Origin: Tetranychus cinnabarinus
Lineage: Eukaryota; Arthropoda; Arachnida; Trombidiformes; Tetranychidae
Assembly: GCA_022266195.1 (NCBI GenBank)
Contig: WHVY01000002.1
Span: forward strand, 10,927,001 to 10,991,000
Direction: 5' to 3'
DNA: 64,000 nt
Shown here: positions 24,901 to 37,014 of the stretch, piece by piece
How the letters are laid out: each line of letters opens with the position of its first letter
Numbering within the stretch: position 1 is the stretch's first letter
The notes under the pieces: generated by a model
Database searches by the model: none
What the model was told of the DNA's origin: nothing
The model's input: the letters and a program-made list of their open reading frames with translations, nothing else
Program-made: the position numbers and the translations under genes

Positions 24901-25183
24901 TTATTTTTTTCTACCTGTGTTGACTAATTTTTCTTCAAATTATCTGTGTAAATTGGTTGTTTTTAGTTTTCAATTAGGTTTCTCTTTTTTCTCTCTCTTT
25001 CTCTCTATCTATCTCTTATTTGTGTTTCACCAGCATACCGGGTAACATCATCTCACTTTTTCTTCATCTTTATCATCATTACCTCCAACATTAGTCTTCT
25101 ATTTTTTTTCTCAACATCAACATCATCGCCATTGTTATCATCATCATACAGTTAAATTTGTTTTTGCAGTGTATTCTAACCTG
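21988..25183. other. Intergenic region and importin-13 upstream sequence
   Basis: No clear gene. It contains AT microsatellites, CT-rich tracts and scattered GGGC motifs near 24570-24620. TTTTTGCAG ending at 25169, just before the importin-13 ATG, is a good splice acceptor, so part of this stretch is probably a 5' UTR intron. A 103-codon frame at 24078-24389 (+) has no recognisable features and is not called. Confidence 0.5.
22675..22729. repeat. AAT/GAT trinucleotide microsatellite
   Basis: Imperfect run of AATAAT, AATATTAAT and GATGATGAT units in non-coding sequence. Confidence 0.7.
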
Positions 25184-28100
25184 ATGTTTGACCAACAGCC
25201 TACCGGGCAACAGCAATGCCCGGTTATCGAACCAACTGTAGAGAACATTGAAATGCTCATCTATGAGCTTTATTATTGTGGGGAGAGGAATGTATTCGCC
25301 AACAAACAGTTGACTTTGTTCCAAAACTCAAAGGAATCATGGGATTTCTGTTGGTTACTTCTTTTACCCAATAAACCTGTTGAGGTTCAACATTTTGGTG
25401 CCTCTTGTGTACATCATAAAATAGCCAAATGTTGGCAAGAATTGGATAACAATGAGGAAATTAAAATTGCACTTCGAACTAAATTATTGGATACTCTTTG
25501 CAAATATATGATGGATGGTAACCTACGTATTGTGCAAACTAAATTATGCGTCGCCCTTTCATCCTATGTCATTCGAACTATCAACAATTGCTGGCCTACG
25601 GCGGTCTGTGATCTCATTGAAAATTTGCATCCCGGAAAGTTGTCTCATATACCGGTTTCTAAAGTCATTAATACCCTTGTAGAGATACTCACAGTGATAC
25701 CTGAAGAGTTCAACTCAACTAACATGTCATATACTGAAAAACCCATTATTCGTCAATTATTTATCCAATCAATTGATCATGTATTCAGTGTGATTAAAAC
25801 GGTCATGGAACAAGTAAGTCTGGGCGCTGATGTTAAACACATGGCAATAAAATGTTTCTCCAATTGGTCCCAAAATTTTGGTTCCCTCATCTTAAGTGAT
25901 CTTCATGATACCATTCTTAACCTTATACTCAATGAAATTAGCAATGAAGAGCTGTCAGTTTGCTGTGTTGAAGCTATAACCAACATTTATTCTCATCCTG
26001 AAATGCATCGGTACCCCAATACGGTTCTCAAGCTGATTGACAAGATAATACGATTTGAAGATCTTCTTAATTCAAGTATTAAAGATCAAAACATGTTCCT
26101 TTCAGGAACTCTGTACAACCTTTACATCAGCATTGGTGAGACCCATTCCCGTCTCCTCTTGAATACCATCATTGACCGTGAACAATGTCGAGAAAATATC
26201 CTAAAACTGCTAAGAATTATCTTACAATGTTCAGCTACTGCAGGCTATTATCCAATCGATGAAACTTGCAGTGAACAAGCATTCAATTTCTGGTACACTT
26301 TTCAAGATGATATTATTGGCAGTGAACAAGAAAAAATTCCAGCCTTTCTAGCTCTATTCAACCCACTCTATCATTCACTGATTGATACACTTCTGGTCAA
26401 AGTTCAATATCCTCCAGATTCTGTTTATTCAAATGACTGGACCAGCGAGGATAAAGAGAGTTTCCGGTGCTATCGACAGGATATTGGCGACTGTCTCATG
26501 TACTGTTACAATATGCTTCGAGTCTCTATGTTATCTTCTCTCATGTCTCATTTTACTTTATCACTTAATCACATGAACCAAAGTTTGACCACTGGTTCAG
26601 ATAAACCTTGGCAATATTTGGAAGCTGTCATGTTTGCGTTCAGCTCTATTGCAGAGAACGTCGATATTACAGAAAGTGTTTATATTACTAAATTATTCGA
26701 GTCACTTAACCTGATTCCCTTTAATCAGCTCAAATCTCCTCGTCTTATTGCTACCATAATGGAAATGTTTGGATCATACTGTGAGTGGATCTATAACCAT
26801 CCTGAATTTCTTCCCGGTGTTCTCTCATTACTTCTAATGGGACTAAAAAGTGATCATATTGCCATCGTTACTTCGACCATGGCTCTAAAAGATATTACTC
26901 GTGAATGTCAACCACTCATGGTACCTTATGCTCATCAATTATTGACTGCGTGTGAGGAAAGTTTACGACAAGAATCTCCTTTGGCATCTAAGGAACGATC
27001 ACGTTTAATGTGTACCATTGGTCAAGTTTTAACAGTCATGCCTCATGATTATGTTATGAACTATTTAAATGTTATTCTACCTCCGATCCTTCATAGTCTT
27101 CAAGAATCTCTGGATCCTAAAATCTCAACCTGTAGTAATCTACCTTCTGTTCGTAATATGGTCGTCGCCCAAATTAACATGTTGACAATGCTCTTCGCTA
27201 CTCTCGATCCTGATTTTAAACAAGTCGAGCCTGAACAAAATGAGCAAATCAAAGTCAGATTTAAAGAAGAAAAAAGAGAAATACATCCCGGTTTTCCAGT
27301 TTTCAAAGAGGTTTGTAATCGAAATTATCATAAAAATAAAGAAAAATCTATTGTTATGAAACTAATATTATCATTTTTTGTATTAAATTTCTTATTATTT
27401 CAATTATTTCATTCATTATCTAATATTAGATTCTACCTCTACTTAATGGAGTTGTAACTAAATGGTCGGCTGATGAAGCAGTTATCGATGCCGTCTCCGA
27501 TTGTTTTAAACGATCCTTAGCAAATCTTCTTGATCACGTCAAACCTCTAGTTATGGACATAATCTCTATGATCAACTCAGTCTACTCAATTTCCTTTCAA
27601 CCTTCTTTACTTGACATTCTGAAACAAATCATGATCCTATTTGGTACTGATAGTGACCTTCAACCTTACCTGATACCTTTCTATGGTCAAATTTGCAATT
27701 TAACAGTTGCACATTGTGCTGATGTGAGACAGAATAGTTCCTTAATTGAATACTTTTACTCAGTGGCAGGGTTAATAATGAAAAAAGTTTCAATTGTTCA
27801 TAAATCAATGGACATTGATAGTTTATCTATGTTTCAATGCGCAATGGCTGCTCTGATAGCTGCAGAGAAACCAACCGTTCGAGCTGTGACCAGCTTCATT
27901 ACAGAATTTATCAACAAAAGTCGGGACCAAGAGCAATTACAACGAATAATCTTATCAGAAGGTGAATCATTGGTGGGTCAAGTGTTGAACGTAATTGGTG
28001 GTGATTGTTCGCCTCGGATAAATGTCGATCTTATGTCGGACATCTTAGTCGCTCTCAATCAAAAATATCCAGAATATATAACTCGTTGGCTATCTGTATA

Positions 28101-28287
28101 TGTAAATAAGCAAGATTTTCCAACAGCCAAAGCATCAATTGGAGCAAAAGAGCAGTTCGTCAAATCAGTTCTTCGAGAGAAACGAAGTAAACGTAAAATT
28201 AAGGAAATTGTCAACGAATTTTCGCTAATCTGTCGTGGTCTAATTGGAACTGAATATGCTCAGCAACAAATTAAACTACCTTATTGA
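25184..28287 (+). CDS. IPO13: Importin-13 (nuclear transport receptor, importin-beta superfamily)
   Basis: Exon 25184-27310, a 119-bp intron 27311-27429 (GTTTGT...AATATTAG, phase 0) and exon 27430-28287 give 994 residues. Importin-13 is about 960 in other animals. The start is the first ATG after a likely 5' UTR splice acceptor ending at 25169. The N-terminal importin domain is recognisable by WDFCWLLLLPNKPVEVQHFG and SCVHHKIAKCW, followed by the exportin-1-like TKLCVALSSYV...CWPTAVCDLIE region. The rest is HEAT-repeat-like helices. Importin-13 carries cargoes such as MAGO-Y14 and UBC9 into the nucleus under RanGTP control and exports others. A poly(A) signal AATAAA begins five bases after the stop codon. 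Confidence 0.95.
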
Positions 28288-29181
28288 GCTGAATAAAGAA
28301 ACAAAGATGAAAATCTTAGATGCGAATCCATGGATCCAATAAATAGACAATGACTATAACTAGACATGGGTCATGATGAATGCGCCGATCAAGAGGGAAT
28401 AAAATGTGTAAAATTATAGATATAAATATATTACATATTTATATTTACACAAATCTCGGTGTTTGATAATCGAAAGCTTATTTCAACTGATATTTTTTTT
28501 ATTATCAGTCGTGTTCAACTAGCATAGAAGATTATTATTTTACATATTTTGCACTTTTAAGATACTGAATTATATCGAGGCTATCTTTAAATACAAGGAA
28601 ACAGGAATTTTATTAAAATTTTGTGATTTTCTTATGTATTTGATAACAATGATTTAACCCTTGCATTATCGCAACAAAAGCTTACAAAAAAAACCATTTG
28701 AACAATTCAATTTTTCATTTTCGATGTGTAAACTTTTTAAAACTACCTTCTCTTACCGGTGAAATGAGTCTTATACCCCTAATCACTTTAGATTTTCTTA
28801 TTATTTAATCACTTTTTGTTGATCAATTTACTTAGTTTTCTGTTTTGATCATTTTTTTGATCGTAACTGTGGAGGTATGATTGTAAATCAAACTCCCTTT
28901 CAAATTCCTCCTCTTTCATTAAAATATAAATATAATTGTGAGTTTCATTTTTGATCACACTTCTTTTCAAATCTATCAATCTAATTAAACTCAATCCAAA
29001 TTAAAATCAAGACTAAAAATAAAACAAAAATATTTAAATTTAATGGTCAATTAAATTAATTGTATTGATAAAAACACAAATATTACTTTGGTACAATTCT
29101 TAGTCGATTAAATTTGTTGAAATAATGATTTTTTGAAATATTATTTTACTTTTCATATTAATATTTACCTTATATAATAAA
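28288..29181. other. Convergent 3' region, nothing identified
   Basis: AT-rich non-coding sequence between the 3' ends of importin-13 (+) and the secreted Tyr/Asn-rich gene (-). It has AATAAA at 28292 and another near 28398. No gene seen. Confidence 0.6.
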
Positions 29182-31428
29182 TTAATACTGTCCCCAATCT
29201 TCGGGATCATAACGATCAATTGGACTATCCAATTCTCTGTTTGAATCTAATTGTGATGGAGATGACGGTGATTGTAATGATGGAGGTTGAGCTGACTGAG
29301 AAATCATTGGTTGTCGATTTTGTTGATAATAATCATTTTCCATCGGCCAATCATTATTATAATTGGATTGAGCTGGAGGAGTTGAATCGTCATTTTGTTG
29401 ATCATTTGAAAGTGGATAATCATTTGGTCGAGAGGAAGAATCTTTAACATTATTAAAATGATATTGTTGATTGCGCTTCCCATAATCTCCATCATTAATT
29501 GAATTAATGTGATTCTCCATGGAGTTTGGTTGTGATTTGTCTCTCATAGATCGTCCATAATTGTCCAGATAAGGATCTCCAGTCAAATCAAATTCGTTTA
29601 TTGGATCAGGACGAACTCCAGGTTCGGTTCCAGGATTCAATGGAATGGTAACCATTGGTGTAGATTCAAATGGACTCATTGATGGTTCATTATAACCATC
29701 GCTTGAGTAAGGATAATCCATTGGTCGGTCTGGAATCGATGTTGACTCTTTGGTAAACTGGTTCAATGGTTTAGGAGCCAATTGGTCAAAGCTTCTCTCA
29801 TTGTCATTTCTCTGGTTTTCATCCTCTTCGTTATTGTCCGGATTATCTATTTGATTATTATTTACATCTGTTTGTTCATTGCTCGTGCCTTGGCCATTAC
29901 CTGATGAATAATAATCATCAGCATAATCTTGAGTGTAATCTGTTTGTGGTGAAGGTGGTAATGATGTTGATTGAGATGATTGATGGTTCCCCTCTTCATA
30001 ATTGTTTTGTTTTTGTTCATTAGACTGATTAGGTAATTCATTAGCTGGATAACCATCACCATAAACCGGTTCTTGTCCACCAGCTTGATAATCATTTGCA
30101 TCCTGGTTATGATAGTTAACAACCTCCTGTGAGTCTGATGGATAGTTCAGATTTGGCTGTGCAACATCATTCTCAACTTGTTTACCCTGATAATCATTAT
30201 AATCACGGGGATTTTGATAATCTTGATAATAATCGTCATCAATTCCACCTCCATTTCCTTCATTTACCGTTTCTGTTGCTCCACCACCTCCAGGTTTATT
30301 AGCTTTTGCTTGATAATCTTCTCGGTAATCAGTATTGGCAGGATAGTCTGGCCTATCATAATTGGCTTGATAATTTTGACCATAATCTTGATCTGCTGGT
30401 GGATAATCAACTAAGCCATTTTGACCGTCGTCAGGACCAGCCATGTTGTTGTTATTAGCATTGTTATTTGGATTTCGTTCATCCTCTGGGAGAACCTCCG
30501 AGTTACCATCATTCTGAACTTCAGTTGATGCTGTCATTTTAATTGTATTCTTGTCTCCGTTGGTATTAGTATATGCTGGAGGCCAAGGTTCATGTAAGCT
30601 GAAATAACGATTATCACGATCATCTGATACTTGAGCTACACTTGGTATCGGTTGAATTGGAGGGAAAAATGAAGGTGAATTGGTTGATACTGATGGACGT
30701 GATTGAGATAAATGCATCGGTGGACCTGTTGGGACTGGTCCAGATAAAGGTAAAGGAGGTGGAATAGGTGATGAAAGGACAAGAGGTGGAGGTGGAGGTT
30801 GAGGTTGAGAGGATTGTGAAGATTGACGCTCGTTAGAAGATGGATGAATAGGCATGGGAAGACGGTCATTGTAGCTTGGTGGAAGTGCATAATGAGTCGG
30901 TGGAACCGTTCGAAATCTACTGTAAAAATTATTTGGTGTTGGCTGTAAATTGGGAGCTGGTGATGGTACATGAATAATTGATCGTTGAGTCATCCGGTAG
31001 CTTGGCATGGATGGATCTTGGTGGATTCTGGTTGGATGAGTAAAACAATACAAAACAATACATAAAGATTGATTAATGAGTTGCGATGATGACACTTGAT
31101 GATAGATAGATTAACCTCTTAACCATTTAATAGCCTCATTAATGATAGGCAGCAATATTAATGGCGTCAGTCATGGATAGTATACTTACGGATATAAGTA
31201 GCTTGGATTGACAATTGACTTTTTTAATTTCATTGGAATCGGAATGGGAATGGGTGTGTAAATTATGGAAGACTCTTCATCATGATCATCGTCACCTCCA
31301 TCATTCCCATTTTGTACCACAATTGTGTTGGATTCAACAAATTTATCTCCAGCCCAAACCAGCTTATTAACACAGATGATTGTTATCGTTATACAAAAAG
31401 AGAGTACAAAGTTGACTTTAATATACAT
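29182..31428 (-). CDS. Secreted low-complexity protein rich in Tyr, Asn, Gln, Asp and Pro
   Basis: Exon 1 is 31428-31190 and exon 2 is 31027-29182, with a 162-bp intron (GTAAGT donor, CCAACCAG acceptor) that splits a Pro codon. The total is 694 residues. The ATG chosen (31426-31428) begins a typical signal peptide, MYIKVNFVLSFCITITIICV ending near a Trp-Ala-Gly. After an acidic stretch and a Pro-Ile-Pro-Ile-Pro run come a Pro/Ser-rich block and then many spaced Asp-Tyr-Gln, Asp-Tyr-Pro and Asn-Tyr motifs (for example DDDYYQDYQNPRDYNDYQ). There is no globular domain, transmembrane segment or cysteine pattern. It is probably an extracellular structural, cuticular or glandular protein, but no family was recognised. 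Confidence 0.8.
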
Positions 31429-33806
31429 TTTTGATTGAGATTTGTGGTTATAAAGAACAGCAAATCCAAAATTGATTAGTCTATGAGTATATGAACAGTG
31501 TAGCTTGATGCTTTCACAGATACGCACAAATCTTATAAAATTATATTCCAATGGTAGTCCATTGGTCAATTGATTCTAACTTTTGTAGGATAGCCATTTA
31601 CGGTGAAAGATGGTGAAGACACATATTGATGAGAAAATGGGGAAAACGATCAAAAGTGAAAAATAGTAACATAGTTGAGTTATAGTTTCAACAATTGAAA
31701 ATGCACATTGAGTATTGATCACTAAATGAGGAAAATATTTGATGATTTTGTACCAATAAATGGATTGATGATTGATGATTGATGAATAACGACTGGTTGA
31801 TGTAAATTATAAAGTCACTATTAGGTTTGGGTTATTTTTGGTCACCAAAAGTAAACTGTGTTGGCAAAGGAAGAGTCGAAAGTAAGTTGGACAGTCCTTC
31901 TTTCGTGGAATGTAAACTGTTGAATGAAATCCAAATTGTATAATGAAGACAATCGAATGGAAACAAAAAAGGAAGGAAAACAATAAATATTAATGATATA
32001 TTATTTAGAGATGGGATGGAAGAGGTGATAAATGTTTTGATCCTGTAATGTGAAGTACGCTCTGATTAAGAAATAATTTTACTTTGAGAATTGAAAATGA
32101 TCAGCTGAGAGTCTGGTAAACAATATATTAATAAGATTAAAGTGTAAATATGGTTTTATCAAGACAATGAAAGGAGAAATGATGAAAAAAACTTAAAATC
32201 ATAAAACACGCACCATAAACAGTTGAAGCTGCTGTATGTTGTGGTTAGATTGGAGTGTAGATAGATGACTATAAAGTAACAACTTTTAGATTCGCATTTC
32301 GAAATTGAAACTATTTTTATGGGATTAAGAGTTTTAAGGTCGTCAAATTGTAATAGTCATAATAATGATCATGAGTAACCTTAGCTCATCAAACCAGTGA
32401 ATCGGAATGAATTGGAACTGGAAGGAAAAAGGAAATGGCACTGATAATGTTTATGGCGATGGATAGGAAGAGATTTCATCAAGTATGTTCACTTGTTGAT
32501 GGACACATTCATTACTATTGAAATGGTGATGATAAAAACAATGATTTTATTATTAGCACATAATAAACATCAAATTGGTCAAGGTACATTTAAGTTGACT
32601 ATTTAGGTTTGCCCATTACCTTGCACGGTCAATGATGTTGACCTTATCACTGTAAGCATATCAATTTAGACACAGATGTATAAACATATCTTGTAATGAT
32701 ATCCTTTAATGGTAGCTTTATTTGGATTGTATAAAATAATAATTGTCACAATACATTATAGTTTGATCTACATACAATCAGAACCCTTGTTGAATTATTA
32801 ACACAATTTTACAGCTTTATTAGTCCAGAAAACTGAAATAGAGTGAATAAGAAAGAAGAAATTTATCGAAATTTCTTAAATTGTCAGCTCATGTTCAATT
32901 CAAGTGAATGGTAAGGTTTATGCTTAGCAAATTAAAATAAAATTTACAATAACTCTTAACTCATCGACCAGAGTTATGATTACATAAATAACACAAATCA
33001 ATAAATTGAAGATATGAAATAAGTTTTACATTAATTGTTAATGATTTGGTTGGATTCGTTACTAAATTGTCTCCATAGATGATTATAAACTTGCGATTGC
33101 CATTTTTCAATGAACATAGAGTCAGATGAAATAAATTAAAGATTAAATGAAAGTAAGGTTACAATAACTATGATAGTTTGAACAAGTTATAACAGTATCG
33201 AGAAAATTTACTCAATAATTCGAAAAAATTTTCGAGTTAAATATGATTTGACCTTAATTATTCGATGAAATCAACAATTTGCAATTATAAGTTAAATTCA
33301 AAATACGAATTGCAGTTTTATCATCCATCGTTGACAGCCGTGAGATGGAGCTATTTAATAAATCATAGCTCCATCTTGTTGTTCTTGTAGGCTTTAATCC
33401 TGACTTGATTGAAACCTTCGAGCTTTGAAAAATAAAATGTGTCAACACAATTCTAATCGATTAATCTAGTGATTTTATTGTGATTCTTTTTAATAGTGAT
33501 TTGTAACTTTTTGCGTTGTTAATCAATGTGATTGATTGAACCATTATTCTACTGTTTTTTCTAACTAATCACAACCATTGTCTCAGACCAAATCAGCTCC
33601 AAGTCAACAAACAAAAGAGTTGCTTGGAAACTAAAGTCAAAATTAATCTTCTTATTTTTAAAGGGTTTAATTTGATCTGGTTTTTGTTCTGTTTTGTTAT
33701 TTTCTGGATCACATCTTCATTAATGGGAAAAGTCGTCAACACATCACACTTTAGTTCTTCAAGTTGATATATTTTGCGTTCGTTTTCTGTTTTTGTATTT
33801 TAAGTT
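31429..33806. other. Divergent intergenic region
   Basis: Lies between the starts of the secreted gene (-) and the TJAP1-like gene (+) and presumably holds both promoters. The only structure seen is the perfect hairpin at 33343-33376. No gene recognised. Confidence 0.55.
33343..33376. repeat. Perfect 12-bp inverted repeat (hairpin)
   Basis: AGATGGAGCTAT at 33343-33354 and its exact reverse complement at 33365-33376 are separated by ten AT-rich bases. Function unknown. It is too short for a typical microRNA precursor and has no transposon-type duplication. Confidence 0.6.
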
Positions 33807-35321
33807 ATGGTAAGTTGACACAGTGAAATGTTTTGTTGTCACTTTTTTCTCCTTTCCAGCTTTTTATTATTGCTACATTTTACTTTTTTGGTGTTGATAC
33901 CTTTCTTTCTTTTTCCTCTCTCTTTCTTCTTATAATATCTTTTTATTGAATATTGTTGTTTTGTCTATTTATTTTCAGGAATGTAGTTGTCACTGTGAAT
34001 CTTGTGTTTATGAATGCAATGGTTCTAAAAACGGAGATTCTGTTGTTGTCCAACTCTACCAAGAGATCGAAAATCTTAAGCGTCAAGTTGCTGAGCGAGA
34101 TTACCACATTGTTCAAATGGAAACCTCAGTAATGGACCATGCCAAAGAATACCCAAATGGAGAATTTCAGGCTCTTCAAGAAACTCTCCGATTTTGGCAA
34201 GAAAAATACGATCGACTCTCTGAAAGCCATAGAAAATTACAGAAAGTGAATCAAGGATTAGAGGATAAATTGCTTCGTATTGTAGATAAATTCGAGTCAG
34301 AAAAGACCACTTTAACTCAAGATATTGCTGATTTAACTAGTAAATTAGTCGAAGCAAGAGTTACAATCAACGAAATAGAAGAGGAAAATGAACACTATAA
34401 AAATGATTGTACTTTAGCTGCTAATTTACTCCAGTGTAAGCCTTCGAATTTTGTTTCTTACAAGGTTAACTCGGTATGTTAAACTTACAATTTCTTCCTT
34501 TTTTCTCATAAATCAAAAGTTGCTTATTTTTTGGATATTTTACTAAACTAATGTTTTCTTTATCACAGCTGCCTGCTGATCTTCAAGAAAGAATACGCAA
34601 CAATTATGCAAATAATAGTCTTGGTAAACGTCGAAGTTTAAGTATAGGAAGTGGTATATCCAATAGCATCAGTAAAGCACATCGAGAATCCGAGAGCAAA
34701 ACTGGTAATGGTAAAACCATTAGAGTTCCCATTTCAACATTTCCGCCAACGGCCATGGTTTATTCCGTCAATAAGGTTGATGAAGAAACTAAAGAATCCG
34801 GAGGCAATCAAAGTAATGGTCCTGACCATGTATCTGCTGCTATCATAGCTAAAATATTAGAAGAAAGATCAAAAGAAAGGTTACTCAAAAGTGGTTCTCG
34901 TTATCAGAAATGTCATCAATGTAGACAACGTTGTATTATATCACCTTATTATGATGCATCAACACAAACTTCAAATAGTATTGTAACGCCTGATGATTGT
35001 ATAACATATCCTTATGATTCTGATTATTGTGATAGTCTAGTTGGTAGCAACGGAAGTTATACAGGAATATCAAGTGGAGGTATCATCTCTAGCCATTCCA
35101 GTGACCTTAGGTCTGAGTCTTTCTCTACGTCATCCATGTCATCTTCCCATCATAATGGATCTTCCCCAATTGGTATAAGTGATCAATCAGCCAATAAAAG
35201 CAATAATCACTACTCACCGAGTAGTGCCTTCAACAATATATCATCCAACAATGGTTTAGTCTCATCAACCAAAGTAAAATCATCATATAAAAGTTACTCC
35301 AATGAAACGATGATCATTTAA
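33807..35321 (+). CDS. TJAP1/BEGAIN-family coiled-coil protein
   Basis: Exon 1 codes only for the ATG (33807-33809), followed at once by GTAAGT. Exon 2 is 33979-34473 and exon 3 is 34569-35321, all phase 0, giving 416 residues. An in-frame TAA precedes the ATG. The protein opens with a Cys-rich stretch (ECSCHCESCVYEC). A coiled coil at about 20-130 includes NQGLEDKL, DLTSKLVEARVTINEIEEEN and the LLQCKPSNFVSYK segment. Then comes LPADLQERIR, formed across the second splice. This order matches tight-junction-associated protein 1, a Golgi- and junction-linked protein, and its relative BEGAIN. Donor 34474 was chosen over GTTAAC at 34465 because it keeps the family spacing before LPADLQ. The C-terminal half is Ser-rich and disordered. 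Confidence 0.85.
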
Positions 35322-36186
35322 ATGATTTAAAATTAATATATGATGTAATTCTGAAAGATAGAATAACTGGTCGCAAACTGGTTTATATAAGATAATAAAA
35401 AATTATCATTCAAAATACAAATGTAACTTACGAACGCTGATCGAAGTTACATCTCTAAGACTGAGAAGCGCGAGCGATTATTTTTGAAAATTTAATTATC
35501 TTTCTGCTCTAAGAAATTATAATTGTTACCATGGATTGTATATTATAATGCTGTATTGAATTGAAGCAATAAAATCAAATTTATTTAGCTAATTTATGTC
35601 TATTGACTCTGTTTATTCGTCATTATCATTTAGTTTTGATTCATTAAAAGAATTGTTTCAATGCAAATAAAATAAGATTTTTATGTAAAAATTGATGATA
35701 GATGATCAAATAGAGCTTCATAAAAAATAAATAGATTAGATGAAATGATTGTAATGAAATAAAACAATCAGCCAATTGGGACAATAGAAATGAAATGAGA
35801 ATTACCAATTTTTAGTTAATACCACAGAATTAAAAATTACTATGACTGAAACCTGAAGAAAAAGTTAAAGCATATGCTCATATCAACAACATAACTAAAT
35901 ACTAATATAATATTAATTATTAATATTAATAGTTTGGTTTCTATTAATAATTAGAAAGATAGGTAAGTATTTTAGCTAATAAAAAGGGCTATGACGCAAA
36001 GTGAAACTTTAGGAAGATTAGCAGGAGACGAGAGATGTAAAGATTTCAATAGTGGGCTAGCGCATTTAAGATTTTTAAGGTATCCATTTGCAGATCCAAA
36101 TCCACATCAAGTGTAAAAATAAATAAAACACAGAAATGTTTCTTGACAAACTCATATTTAATTAATTTCTCAGAAATTTTACAGAT
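35322..36186. other. Convergent 3' region between the TJAP1-like gene and RpS5
   Basis: AT-rich 3' sequence with AATAAA near 35567. A slightly more GC-rich patch at 35985-36060 could not be assigned to any RNA family. No gene seen. Confidence 0.5.
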
Positions 36187-36478
36187 TTAACGGTTGGATT
36201 TAGCGACACGTTCCAATTCGTCCTTTTTCTTGATAGCATAACTGTTGGATGATCCCTGTAAAATAAAAAAATGTATTAAATTAACATGAAAATTTTAAAG
36301 AATAAGGATTTTTCTCGATGATTGCATATTTGAGAAACAATGAGATACTAGAAAGGGACTAACCTTAGCGGCATTGATCAATTCATCAGCTAAGCATTCG
36401 GCAATAGTCTTGATATTTCTAAAAGCAGCTTCTCGAGCACCAGTACATAGTAACCAAATAGCTTGGTTAACCCTACGA

Positions 36479-36510
<32 letters not shown>

Positions 36511-37014
36511 AGTACCGGCACGACCAATTCTAGTTGAATCTTCACGAGGACCACTGTTGATAACAGCATCAACTAAGATTTGTAATGGATTCTCTCCTGT
36601 CAACAGATGGATGATTTCAAAAGCGTGCTTAACAATACGGACAGCCATGAGCTTTTTTCCGTTGTTTCGGCCGTGCATCATCATTGAATTAGTTAATCTT
36701 TCTACTATGGGACATTGAGCTTTCCTGAAACGCTTAGCAGCATATCGACCAGCTGAATGAGGGAGATATCGTGCATGTTTCTCTTTGACTGCGATATAAT
36801 CCTAGAATAAAAGATGGAAAGATTAAATACCGGCACTCATTTGATGATAATTTGTTAGGTTTGAAGAAAATAGATTTAAACTCGTGGTACTTACAGTCAA
36901 TGAAATGTCGGAAACTTCAATATCGGTAGACGTCCATCGACCGAAAAGTTTAATTTCGGGTTGCTCAGACATAACAGCCCCAGCTAATCCTGAACCATCG
37001 GCCCAATCATCCAT
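36187..37014 (-). CDS. RpS5: Ribosomal protein S5 (uS7)
   Basis: Three exons, 37014-36895, 36801-36364 and 36255-36187, all joined in phase 0, give 208 residues (human RPS5 has 204). Exon 1 starts MDDWAD and contains EIKLFGRW. Exon 2 carries the S7/uS7 signature around FRKAQCPIVERLTNSMMMHG and RNNGKKLMAVRIVKHAFEII. The last exon ends with NSYAIKKKDELERVAKSNR, almost invariant in eukaryotes. The protein sits in the head of the 40S subunit near the mRNA exit and the E-site tRNA. It is a short, cleanly spliced housekeeping gene and the most secure identification in the window. Confidence 0.98.

Noticed and set aside
25169..25183. GTG start for importin-13 five codons upstream
   Set aside because: The GTG overlaps the TTTTTGCAG splice acceptor; the first ATG at 25184 is the sensible start.
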